A DNA stretch of 12,957 bases, from positions 1-12,957 of the forward strand of contig CBDUXZ010000019.1 of assembly GCA_965371325.1 (NCBI GenBank). The letters run 5' to 3'. The stretch's first letter is position 1; every line of letters starts with the position of its first letter. The notes beneath the pieces were generated by a model that was given only the letters and a program-made list of their open reading frames with translations, did not search any database and had not been told where the DNA came from. Below, piece by piece: positions 1-7,016 of this stretch. Made by a program: the position numbers and the translations under genes. The DNA is from CBDUXZ01 sp965371325 [NCBI: uncultured bacterium] (lineage in GTDB: Bacteria; JAUYMQ01).

Positions 1-89
1 GGCGTCGGGGAAGGAGGGGGAGGCGTATCGGAGTCCAAGGACGACTCGGGCCGGTGCGAGGATTTTGGCCCTCGCACCGACCCGGGCAT
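1..89 (-). CDS. Possible 5' end of a leftward gene, cut by the window edge
   Basis: This is a tentative partial gene. An ATG at 89-87 on the minus strand is preceded, 8 nt upstream, by a perfect AGGAGG (103-98), and the frame stays open for 29 codons to the edge. The visible peptide starts MPGSVRGPKSS and ends in a Pro-rich run, so it would be a disordered N-terminus. No domain can be recognised. A leftward promoter-like site with an AT-rich upstream tract lies about 125 bases upstream. Against it, the piece is short, GC-rich DNA often stays open by chance, and a hairpin covers its first codons. I do not assign a function. Confidence 0.33.
   Translation of the reverse strand, partial: MPGSVRGPKSSHRPESSLDSDTPPPPSPT
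47..84. repeat. Imperfect inverted repeat (hairpin)
   Basis: Positions 47-61 and 70-84 pair over 15 positions with one C/A mismatch (51/80), around an 8-nt loop that includes a short T run. No T tract follows on either strand, so it does not look like a classical intrinsic terminator. If the leftward gene starting at 89 is real, the stem falls within its first 15 codons and could affect initiation. If not, it may be a leader or transcript-end structure for something left of the window. Confidence 0.5.
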
Positions 90-467
90 GCCGCCTGCCT
101 CCTGCGCTTCCCCCCCAGAATGCCCACGAGGTTTGGGCGGCAAATCTTATAAGCGTTTCTGACTAGACTTTTGAGCCCTCCACAATTTCCCACCGGCTGC
201 CACGGAGACCCACCCTAAAGGTCCCGTATTTGCCTGTCAAGCACAAACTAGATGTTTTTTTTATAATTCCTTTTTCTGCGTCCAGCCTGGGGATTCATAG
301 GTTCGGGGGGGCGAGGCCGGAATATTTGAGACGCGCCGGGGGTCCGTTGCCCCGCGGGGAGACAGGCGCCGGCGGCAGGCCTGGGGCGGGTTAAGTCCTT
401 GTAATTACAGCTAGTTAGAGTGGTTTGTCTCCCCGGTGGGGAGGGGTGGCAGAGCGGGCGGGGCGCG
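90..467. other. Non-coding interval
   Basis: No convincing gene lies here. The segment from about 140 to 280 is clearly richer in A/T than its surroundings and holds the leftward promoter-like site. 400-409 is a perfect 10-base palindrome, TGTAATTACA, of the kind bound by dimeric regulators, but no gene start is positioned to use it. 429-443 is a 6-bp perfect stem with a 3-nt loop, just downstream of the diguanylate cyclase stop codon. It could end that transcript, although no T tract follows it in the leftward direction. Confidence 0.4.
212..267 (-). promoter_or_regulatory. Leftward sigma70-like promoter with AT-rich upstream tract
   Basis: On the minus strand a perfect TTGACA (240-235) is followed after 17 nt by TAGGGT (217-212), which matches the -10 consensus at T1, A2 and T6 only. 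Directly upstream, 267-252 is almost pure A/T, including an A8 run, in the place expected of an UP element. Start of transcription would be near 205, with a leader of about 115 nt before the possible ATG at 89. The -35 and upstream tract are good and the -10 is weak. The same A/T tract contains TATAAT at 262-267 on the plus strand, but without a well-spaced -35. Confidence 0.42.
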
Positions 468-2018
468 TTACACCACGGGATAGGCGATCACCGTGTTTCG
501 CCCCCGGGATTTGGCTTCGAAGAGCGCCTGATCCGCCATCTTGATCAAATCTTCAGGGCGCTCGGAACTCTGGGGAAGCCTCGCGGCCGTACCGAGGGAA
601 AGGGTCAGCGACGCGGGCGTGCCCAGGGCCGTGAAAGGATATTTCTCCACAGATCTGCGTAACCTTTCGCCCACCTCGATGGCTTCGCGCAGCCCCGTGT
701 CGGGCAGAATGATCGCGAACTCATCTCCGCCGTAGCGGGCGGGCACGTCAACTTCACGAAGAGAATCTCTCACCACCCGCGCGATCCGTTGTAACACATC
801 GTCTCCGGCCTGATGACCGAATGCGTCGTTGATCCGTTTGAAGTCATCCACGTCAATCATCAGGAGTGAAAGCGTCTGCCCGAATCGATCGGAGCGCTTG
901 AACTCCTCCTTGATGCGTTCCTGAAAAAATCGGTGATTATAAAGTTGCGTCAAACCGTCCGTGCGCGAGAGTCGCTCTGTCGTTTCGTACAACCGCGCGT
1001 TCTCTATGGCGATCCCCGCCTGGCTGGACAGGAGACGGATTGTGTTGAGTTCATCGAGATCGAGTGATCTTCCCGGGGGTGGAAGCTCGGCGACCAGAAG
1101 GCCAAGGAGTCGGGCTTTGGTTCCGATGGGCATGTAGATCACCTGCCCCTCCTGCACAGGTCCCGGCTGTTCCATTCGTGAGCGGAGCGCGTTTCGGCGC
1201 TCGGGCTCATTCGCGCCTCCTCCCACGGTTTCGGGAATGCGTCTCACAGACCTGAGCTCGCCCTCCTGAGAGAGTAAAAGCAACTCCACGCGTTCCATTC
1301 CAAAGGAGCTGCTCAAGCCCTGGACGATCGTTTCGGCTACCCTTTCGGTGGAGAGCGTATCGGCGAGGGGACGGCCGATTTCATAGAGAGTATTGAGGTT
1401 GGTGTTGGCCCTTCGGAGAGCATCTTCGCGTGATCGCAGCTTCGAGGTGAGGTAGGCGCTCGAATAGAGGACCGGAACGAGAAAAGCGAGAAGCGACCCG
1501 ATTGCGATCCCCCGGTAGCGGGAATCATCCGCGGGATCACCGACATAGTCCGCTGGAGCTTCGAGGGGTTGAGGGGCCGGGAGCCGGAACACCTCCGGAA
1601 TGGCCATTGCCGAGAGGCAAAACCCGGATAGGAGAAGCAGCACCGCACCAAAGCGCGCGTCGATGTGCGCGGTGGCTCCGACCACGATTATGAAGTAGAG
1701 AGGGAGAAGAACCGAGCTTACCCCTCCGGTTTCCCGGACGAGCAGTGTGCAGACTGCCACATCGAGCACGCCCGAAATCCAGGAGACGGCGCTGGTTCGC
1801 CAATTGCGTCTATAAGTCGCGGACGCAAAACGATTCCAGAGGAAAAGCATCCCGGCCGCGGTCAGGAACGTCGGCGTGAAGGATATGAAGCCCATCTGGA
1901 GTAGAAGAATGTAGAGGGCCGTGGCGACGACCAACAGGAGATCGCGGAACTGCACGCTCGTTTCGAGCTTTTGCAGGCGTTCATGCCACGGCGTTGCAAA
2001 TGGTCCGGGAGAATCCAT
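468..2018 (-). CDS. Membrane-anchored GAF-GGDEF diguanylate cyclase
   Basis: This 516-residue protein should make the second messenger c-di-GMP from two GTP at the inner membrane. The N-terminal part carries about six hydrophobic segments (roughly 26-42, 47-64, 79-95, 102-117, 122-141, 170-188). A short charged helix follows, then a GAF-like sensor region (about 205-343) and a GGDEF domain (about 350-513). The active-site motif GGDEF is intact at 430-434, with the metal-binding Asp of MIDVDDF at 389. An RxxD inhibitory site (R421, D424) lies five residues before it, so product feedback is expected. No EAL or HD-GYP domain is present. The gene follows the deacetylase-like gene by 18 nt. Its Shine-Dalgarno AGGAGGT (2038-2032) overlaps that gene's stop codon, though the 13-nt spacing to the ATG is long. 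The two are probably co-transcribed. The signal sensed by the membrane and GAF parts cannot be told from sequence. Confidence 0.93.
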   Translation of the reverse strand: MDSPGPFATPWHERLQKLETSVQFRDLLLVVATALYILLLQMGFISFTPTFLTAAGMLFLWNRFASATYRRNWRTSAVSWISGVLDVAVCTLLVRETGGVSSVLLPLYFIIVVGATAHIDARFGAVLLLLSGFCLSAMAIPEVFRLPAPQPLEAPADYVGDPADDSRYRGIAIGSLLAFLVPVLYSSAYLTSKLRSREDALRRANTNLNTLYEIGRPLADTLSTERVAETIVQGLSSSFGMERVELLLLSQEGELRSVRRIPETVGGGANEPERRNALRSRMEQPGPVQEGQVIYMPIGTKARLLGLLVAELPPPGRSLDLDELNTIRLLSSQAGIAIENARLYETTERLSRTDGLTQLYNHRFFQERIKEEFKRSDRFGQTLSLLMIDVDDFKRINDAFGHQAGDDVLQRIARVVRDSLREVDVPARYGGDEFAIILPDTGLREAIEVGERLRRSVEKYPFTALGTPASLTLSLGTAARLPQSSERPEDLIKMADQALFEAKSRGRNTVIAYPVV

Positions 2019-2036
2019 GCCGGTCAGCGTTACCTC

Positions 2037-3089
2037 CTAATCGAGGGATTTCCAGTAGGTGCGTTGCGTTCGCCGGACATAATCGCAAAGCTCCATGCCG
2101 GGCGGTGTTTCAGAAACAGCCGGCGTGTCTTTCGCGGTCCGCACTTCCCGATCTCCAAGGAGGACTTCCATCACCGCCTCGATCGATTCTGCGAGCCCCT
2201 CTTCCGAGTAGCCCCCCTCGAGCGCCAGAACGAGCTTCCCCTCCGCGCTCCCGGCGGCTGCCTCCTTCACAAGTCGCGCAAGCTCGCCAAAGCCCTCTGT
2301 AGTCACCTGCATCCCGCCCAGGGGATCGAGCCGATGCGCGTCGAATCCCGCAGAAACCAGAACAAGCTCCGGTTCGTACGCATCGACGACGGGAAGCAGA
2401 AGTCGGCGGAACGCCGCGACGATCTCTCCGTCACCCATGCCGCCCCGCAACGGTACGTTGATGGTGTAGCCCCGGCCCTCACCCTCACCTACCTCGTCAA
2501 CCGCCCCCGTCCCGGGGTAAAAAGGATAGCGGTGGCTGGAGAAGTAAAGCGTTTCAGGGGAGGTGTAGAAGCTTGCCTGGGTCCCGTTTCCGTGGTGGAC
2601 GTCCCAATCAATTGCGAGAACGCGCGAAAGGCCATGTTTCTTCTTTGCGTAGGCCGCCGCAATGGCGAGGTTGTTGAAGAGGCAGAACCCCATGGCGCGC
2701 GCCGCCTCCGCGTGATGCCCCGGAGGTCTTACAAGGGCAAATCCGTTGTCGAGATCACCCGACTGTACCTTGTCCACGAGCGCAAGAACGCCGCCGGCGG
2801 CCAGGGCGGCAATCTCGTAACTTCTCGCGCAGGCATACGTGTCGGGATCAATCTGCGTTGATTCTCGCGAGGATGTTCTTTCGATGCGCTCGATCAGTTG
2901 TTCTTCATGATTAAGAAGAATCTCCTCAGGTGTTGCCGCACGAGGAGGAGTAACAACGCTCCTGTTGAGAATTCCCGATTGCCGCAGGCGGACGTGGACC
3001 GCCTCGAGCCGTTCCGGGTTCTCCGGATGCGCATAGGGCGGCCTGTGCTCCAGATACCTGGGATCGAGGACAACCCCCGTGCGGCCCAT
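2037..3089 (-). CDS. Histone deacetylase / acetylpolyamine amidohydrolase family hydrolase
   Basis: A 350-residue zinc hydrolase of the arginase/deacetylase fold, close to class II HDACs and bacterial HdaH/AphA-type enzymes. The hallmarks are all present: the HPENPERL start region (21-28), the catalytic pair H125-H126 in RPPGHHAE, FNN at 138-140, the zinc ligands D163 and H165 in DWDVHHGNG, D250 in AGFDAH, and the catalytic Tyr Y294 in LEGGY. It should therefore be active and remove acetyl or other acyl groups from amines such as lysines or polyamines; the substrate is unknown. The ATG at 3089 fits the family start. The only Shine-Dalgarno candidate is the G8 run at 3104-3097, which lies inside a perfect hairpin. 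It is the first gene of an operon with the diguanylate cyclase and is divergent from the acyltransferase at 3253. About 40 C-terminal residues beyond the core have no recognised role. Confidence 0.93.
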   Translation of the reverse strand: MGRTGVVLDPRYLEHRPPYAHPENPERLEAVHVRLRQSGILNRSVVTPPRAATPEEILLNHEEQLIERIERTSSRESTQIDPDTYACARSYEIAALAAGGVLALVDKVQSGDLDNGFALVRPPGHHAEAARAMGFCLFNNLAIAAAYAKKKHGLSRVLAIDWDVHHGNGTQASFYTSPETLYFSSHRYPFYPGTGAVDEVGEGEGRGYTINVPLRGGMGDGEIVAAFRRLLLPVVDAYEPELVLVSAGFDAHRLDPLGGMQVTTEGFGELARLVKEAAAGSAEGKLVLALEGGYSEEGLAESIEAVMEVLLGDREVRTAKDTPAVSETPPGMELCDYVRRTQRTYWKSLD

Positions 3090-3093
3090 GGAT

Positions 3094-3124
3094 GATCCCC
3101 CCCCGCCTGCGCAGGGGGGGGATC
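3094..3124. repeat. Perfect 11-bp G8/C8 hairpin before the deacetylase gene
   Basis: GATC followed by seven further C (3094-3104) pairs perfectly with 3114-3124 across a 9-nt loop. Eight consecutive G:C pairs make it extremely stable. In the minus-strand mRNA the G8 arm ends 7 nt before the deacetylase ATG and is the only ribosome-binding candidate, so folding would hide it. No T tract follows, so a simple terminator is less likely. It could be an attenuator, a translational block or a protein-binding site. Confidence 0.75.
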
Positions 3125-3191
3125 CCGGCGCGTTGGGACATTTTCTTCTAACTTATCCTAATCGATGAGCGGGCGGGAAGAAAGCGCTACG

Positions 3192-3221
3192 TTGACACCC
3201 TCCCGGGACCGTTCCTATCAT
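3192..3221 (+). promoter_or_regulatory. Sigma70-type promoter for the acyltransferase-glycosyltransferase pair
   Basis: TTGACA (3192-3197) and TATCAT (3216-3221) are separated by 18 nt: a perfect -35 and a 5/6 -10. Transcription should start near 3228, leaving a leader of about 25 nt before the TTG start at 3253. The site lies in the divergent intergenic region shared with the deacetylase gene. No comparably good leftward promoter was found there; only a weak TAGGAT (3160-3155) is visible on the minus strand. Confidence 0.7.
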
Positions 3222-3252
3222 CTACTCCCTTGGTCGATTGAAGGAGGTGCGC

Positions 3253-4311
3253 TTGGGAAAGGATCCACGCGCTACCCTCGATGCGCGGCTTACATCGCTC
3301 GAGGGGCGAGTGACAGGCATGGTCGAGGAGCGCCGGAAGCGCGTCCGGGCAAAGCTGCGCGACGGGGGCGCCGGAAGCCCAGGGACGAAACGCCTAGAGA
3401 AGACGCGGGGCCGCCTGGTGCAGGAGCTTGACTCCCTCCAGTCGCGAATCGAATCAATGGAGGAGAAAGCCAGCGAGCAGGGCCTACGCTCCGGGAATCG
3501 CGGGTTCCGTCTTTCGAGTCTGCAGGAGCTGGTAAAGCAGGCCCGGCGTCTTACGGGAACCGAGGGTATTGACGATTTCGGGCTGGACCGGACCTTCTCC
3601 GAAACCCTCGAGCCAATCCTCGATTTTCTCTATGACCGTTACTTCCGGGTCGAGGCGAAAGGCGCCCGCGCGTCCGTGCCGCCCGAGGGGCCGGCGATCC
3701 TCGTTGCGAACCGCGGCGGCCCGATTGCTTACGATGCGCTCATGATCGCGGAGGCGGTACGGAAAGGCCATCCCGCGAGACGGCTGAGGTTTCAGGTCGA
3801 TCCGTTTCTGGGCTCGGCGCCGGGCGTGGGCACGCTCTTCACCCGCGTGGGCGGCGTAAAGGACGTCCGGGGGAATGCCGAGCGATTGATCGAGGAGGGG
3901 CAGCTCTTTCTCTTCTTTCCGGAGGGCTTCCAGGCTGCCTCGAAGACGATTGCCGAGCGCTATCGTCTGCGGGAGATGGCCAACGAGTTCGCCGAGGTTG
4001 CCCTCCGCCTCGGGGTACCCGTCGTTCCCGTCGCGTTATTGGGATCGGAAGAAGCGCAGCCTGTTGTTGCCGGGTTGCCTCTCGCCGCGAAGATCCTCGG
4101 GTGGCCCTGCTTTCCGATCTCTGCGACCGGCCCGCTTCCGCTTCCCGTGAAGTTCCGTATCAGGTTCGGCAAGCCCATCAGGGTCGGCAGGGCAGATACG
4201 CGCGCGCGTCTCAAGACACGCTCTGCCGCGCTCGGGAAGAGGACGAAAGGGGCAATCGAGGCGCTGCTCCATGATCTCCTCTCCGCCCGCGCCTCACTCT
4301 TCCTGGGCTGA
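3253..4311 (+). CDS. Divergent LPLAT-family acyltransferase paralogue lacking the catalytic His
   Basis: A 352-residue relative of the two acyltransferases at 7772 and 9046. I choose TTG 3253 because a perfect AGGAGG (3242-3247) lies 5 nt upstream; the in-frame TTG at 3238 would put that site inside the gene. Residues 8-76 are a charged coiled coil. An FG(L/M)D/E signature (109-112) and an LPLAT core follow. Normally this family has NHxG then PYD. Here the stretch reads NRGG...YD, so the catalytic His is Arg154 (codon CGC; CAC would be His) while Asp161 is kept. FPEG (222-225) is kept, but the GRGG motif after it in the other two is gone. It is likely inactive or altered and may be a regulatory or structural partner. 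Its N-terminus MGKDPR resembles LGTDPL/LGSDPL of the paralogues. It overlaps the next gene by 41 nt. Confidence 0.88.
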   Translation: MGKDPRATLDARLTSLEGRVTGMVEERRKRVRAKLRDGGAGSPGTKRLEKTRGRLVQELDSLQSRIESMEEKASEQGLRSGNRGFRLSSLQELVKQARRLTGTEGIDDFGLDRTFSETLEPILDFLYDRYFRVEAKGARASVPPEGPAILVANRGGPIAYDALMIAEAVRKGHPARRLRFQVDPFLGSAPGVGTLFTRVGGVKDVRGNAERLIEEGQLFLFFPEGFQAASKTIAERYRLREMANEFAEVALRLGVPVVPVALLGSEEAQPVVAGLPLAAKILGWPCFPISATGPLPLPVKFRIRFGKPIRVGRADTRARLKTRSAALGKRTKGAIEALLHDLLSARASLFLG

Positions 4312-5719
4312 TGCGTTGAGCGCCCTCTCCAGCTCTCCCGCCAAATCCGCTCTTCTTCTCCTCGGTCTCTGCGCGGCCATTTATCTGACGGCCCTGGGCG
4401 CATCAGGCATTCATCGCGCCCAGGAGGCGAGGGTGGCGGAAGTGGCCCGGGAGATGCAGTCATCCGGAGAGTGGGTCGTCCCGCATCTAAACGGGCGCGT
4501 GCGGCTGAACAAGCCGCCGCTCCCTTACTGGGCAGTCCTGGGCAGTTACACCGTCTTCGGAGCCGTGACCGAACTCACCGCCCGCATCCCCGTGGCACTC
4601 GCCGCAATCGCGGGCGTTCTCCTCACCGCAGCCCTGGCCCGCCGGCTCTACGGACCCGGGGCCGCTCTCCTCGCTGGTGCCGTCCTGGCCACAACGCAGC
4701 TCTACATCGTTCAGGGCCGACGGGCGGAGAGCGACGTGCCGATGACGCTCTTCGTGATCCTCTCCCTGTACGCGCTGGAGCGGGGGTTTCGTGAAGGGCG
4801 CCGGGCATGGAAGCCGCTCTTCTTTGTCGCCATGGGACTCGCCTTCATGGCGAAGGGCGTTCCGGGAATCGCGGTGCCCTTGCTTGCGGCCCTCGTCTGG
4901 CTCTTCCTGGAATCGCGAATCCGTGAGGCGCTGCGGCCTTCATTCTTATCGGGACTGGGGCTCGCGCTTCTCATCATTGCCCCCTGGTACCTGATCATCT
5001 GGTACGGGTTTCCCGAGGCGATGGAGGTCTTCCGCTCCGAAACGGTTGCACGACTCGGACAGGACGCGCCGCACGCGAATCCCTTCTACTACTACTTCTT
5101 GCGATCTCCCCTGCACCTTCTCCCCTGGATCCTGCTCCTCCCGGTGGCCTGGGCGGGCCTCCGATCGGATCGCGAGGCGCGCGAGGCGTCGCGCCTTCCC
5201 GTGGCGTGGTTCGTGGGTGGCCTCTGCTTCCTCACGCTGCTGCAGGGGAAGCAACCTCATTATCTCGTTCCGCTTGTGCCGCCCTTTGCCATTCTGATGG
5301 GAGGGGGCCTCGATCGCGCGCTCGCGTCGGCCCGGCCTGCGTGGGTCACGAGACGATTCCTGGCGCTCTTCACCGCCGTGACGGCCCTGGCGGCTATCCT
5401 TTTCGTCGCGCTTATCGAGCCTCGTGTTTTTGCGCGCAAATCGCCCCGGGAGGCGTGCACGCAGGTAGCGGAACGGGTCGTGAACCGACCGCTCATCCTC
5501 TATCGCTTCAACAGTTCGGCTTGCGTCTTTTACCTGCGGCGAACCGCACCGGTTGCGGAAGACGCGGAACATCTCGGGGAAATGCTGAAGGCGGAGCCGG
5601 GCGCATACATCCTCTCCCGGGAGGATCAGGCGAATGCCAGGGCGCTCCGGGGGCGCACGATCCTGTGGCGGAGCGAGGGCTACAAGCGCAACCTGGTTCT
5701 GCTCGGGCCGCGGGGGTAG
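4271..5719 (+). CDS. ArnT/PMT-like membrane glycosyltransferase (GT-C fold)
   Basis: A 482-residue integral membrane protein with about ten hydrophobic segments and the hallmark first loop of ArnT-type enzymes: EARVAEVAREM (52-62), WVVPHLNG (68-75) and KPPLPYW (81-87). A later KQPHYLVPL motif matches the usual KxPHYxLP region. Such enzymes move a sugar from a polyprenyl-phosphate carrier to lipid A, another lipid or protein on the outer side of the inner membrane. Donor and acceptor cannot be told here. The acidic residue that usually precedes EAR in this family appears to be Gln51, with Glu52 kept. The ATG at 4271 lies inside the acyltransferase gene and has GAGG 9 nt upstream; a TTG at 4316 is an alternative start. 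The overlap suggests translational coupling and a shared lipid-related role. Confidence 0.88.
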   Translation: MISSPPAPHSSWADALSALSSSPAKSALLLLGLCAAIYLTALGASGIHRAQEARVAEVAREMQSSGEWVVPHLNGRVRLNKPPLPYWAVLGSYTVFGAVTELTARIPVALAAIAGVLLTAALARRLYGPGAALLAGAVLATTQLYIVQGRRAESDVPMTLFVILSLYALERGFREGRRAWKPLFFVAMGLAFMAKGVPGIAVPLLAALVWLFLESRIREALRPSFLSGLGLALLIIAPWYLIIWYGFPEAMEVFRSETVARLGQDAPHANPFYYYFLRSPLHLLPWILLLPVAWAGLRSDREAREASRLPVAWFVGGLCFLTLLQGKQPHYLVPLVPPFAILMGGGLDRALASARPAWVTRRFLALFTAVTALAAILFVALIEPRVFARKSPREACTQVAERVVNRPLILYRFNSSACVFYLRRTAPVAEDAEHLGEMLKAEPGAYILSREDQANARALRGRTILWRSEGYKRNLVLLGPRG

Positions 5720-5780
5720 GGGGCAAGGTTGCTTTGTCACGGCGAATAATGGGCGCGCGGGGGTCCGAAGGCCCTGTCGT

Positions 5781-5842
5781 TTGACAGCCGCGGGCTTTTA
5801 CCTTAATTTGCCAGTGAGCCTAAAACTTCAATAAATTTCAGG
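5781..5842 (+). promoter_or_regulatory. Probable promoter region of the SDR-ParA-acyltransferase operon
   Basis: The 226-base gap before the SDR gene contains a distinctly A/T-rich island (about 5795-5840). A perfect TTGACA lies at 5781-5786, with weak -10 candidates 15-17 nt downstream (best CTTAAT, 5802-5807). A second poor pair is TTGCCA (5808-5813) with AATAAA (5830-5835). A small stem, GCC-GCG-GGC followed by TTTT (5787-5799), could act as a weak terminator for the upstream glycosyltransferase. A leader of more than 100 nt would precede the SDR start at 5946. Confidence 0.4.
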
Positions 5843-5945
5843 GTCTAGGGCGGTTTCGGCACGCATCGCGCGCGGCGCTGGTGTCACTTTTCACCGGCCG
5901 TGTGTTGCCGGCGCTCGCCCCGTGACGGCGTCTGGAGCGTGAGTC

Positions 5946-6977
5946 ATGGCCCAGAAGAAAAATCCCCGAAGCGGCAAGCGAGGCGGACGATCCGGCGGCG
6001 CGAAGGGCGAGAGCAGCGTGGCCATCACGGGCGCCTCGGGCTTCATCGGCGCGCGTCTGCTCGAACGACTTCTTGAAAGCGATGCCGATCGCACGATTCT
6101 GGTGATGGACATCCAGAAGCCGTCCCTGGATGACAAGCGAATCAGATTTCACCGGGTGGATTTGACGGAGCCCACGGCGGACGCCACGATTGCAGGCATC
6201 CTGAAGCGGGAACAGTGTGAAACCGTCGTCCACGCGGCTTTCCTCTCGAGCCCGTCGCATCACAACGACTTTGCGCATGAGCTTCAGGTCATCGGCACCA
6301 TGCACGTGCTGCACGCGGTGGCGGAAGCAAAGGTGCGGAAGCTCGTTCTTGCCGGGACAACCATGTCCTACGGCGCGCACCACACGAATCCGAATTTTCT
6401 GACCGAGGAGCATTCTCTGCGCGCCGATCCACGGGCGCCATCCCTCGCCGATCGGGTGGAGGCGGAGAAGGAGGTCGCCCGCTTCGCGCGCAAGAACCCG
6501 GATACGATCGTGACGGTGCTGAGAACCTGCTGGATCATGGGGCCCACGGTCAGCAATTTCGTCACAAGGTTCTTCAGCAGATCGGTCATGCCAACGCTGC
6601 TCGGCTTTGACCCACTCCTTCAATTCGTGCATGAAGACGACGCTGCTGAGGCATTCGAGCGGGCCGTGCAACACGACTTCGCCGGGGTTTACAACATCGT
6701 GGGGAGCGGCGTGCTTCCCCTGTCGACCCTGCTGAAGCTCGGGGGAAAGCCCCACCTCCCCATCCTGCATGTTGCGGCCTATCCCCTCGCGGATGCTCTC
6801 TGGATGGCGCAGCTGACCGAAGCCCCCGCCCCATACCTGGACTACCTCCGATTTCTGTGGGTTGCAGACGGGGACAAGGCGCGGATAGAGATGGGATTCG
6901 AGCCGAAGTACTCGACAAAGGAGGCCTGGATGGCCTTCGTCGGGAGCCGTCGGCTGCGCAAGTACCAGAACCGCTGA
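5946..6977 (+). CDS. Extended SDR (NAD-dependent epimerase/dehydratase family), atypical
   Basis: A 343-residue NAD(P)-binding protein. After a basic, disordered 24-residue N-terminus it shows the Rossmann motif GASGFIG (29-35), Asp55 at the end of beta-2 suggesting NAD(H) rather than NADP(H), DLT at 72-74, VVHAA at 94-98 and SYG at 141-143. The canonical YxxxK pair is missing: the aligned stretch around 166-170 reads SLADR, and there is no Tyr between 143 and 180. Ordinary epimerase or dehydrogenase chemistry is therefore doubtful. It resembles, from memory, mycobacterial Rv0501 (annotated GalE2), which lies next to the LPLAT gene Rv0502, so a role tied to these acyltransferases is likely. 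The ATG has GGAG (5934-5937) 8 nt upstream. It is first in the operon, 39 nt before the ParA gene. Confidence 0.9.
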   Translation: MAQKKNPRSGKRGGRSGGAKGESSVAITGASGFIGARLLERLLESDADRTILVMDIQKPSLDDKRIRFHRVDLTEPTADATIAGILKREQCETVVHAAFLSSPSHHNDFAHELQVIGTMHVLHAVAEAKVRKLVLAGTTMSYGAHHTNPNFLTEEHSLRADPRAPSLADRVEAEKEVARFARKNPDTIVTVLRTCWIMGPTVSNFVTRFFSRSVMPTLLGFDPLLQFVHEDDAAEAFERAVQHDFAGVYNIVGSGVLPLSTLLKLGGKPHLPILHVAAYPLADALWMAQLTEAPAPYLDYLRFLWVADGDKARIEMGFEPKYSTKEAWMAFVGSRRLRKYQNR

Positions 6978-7016
6978 CGGGTTTGGGGGGGCCCGGGCCA
7001 CCGTCCGAGGGGACCC

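Noticed and set aside
230-267. Rightward promoter using TATAAT at 262-267
   Set aside because: The nearest -35-like hexamer (TTGCCT, 230-235) is 26 nt away, too far, and no gene starts downstream on the plus strand.
1971-2861. A 296-codon open frame on the plus strand across the deacetylase gene
   Set aside because: The minus-strand frame has every catalytic motif of the HDAC family; the plus frame has none and starts inside the cyclase gene.
3238-3252. Upstream TTG start adding five residues to the first acyltransferase
   Set aside because: It would place the perfect AGGAGG inside the coding region and has no Shine-Dalgarno of its own; TTG 3253 has ideal spacing.
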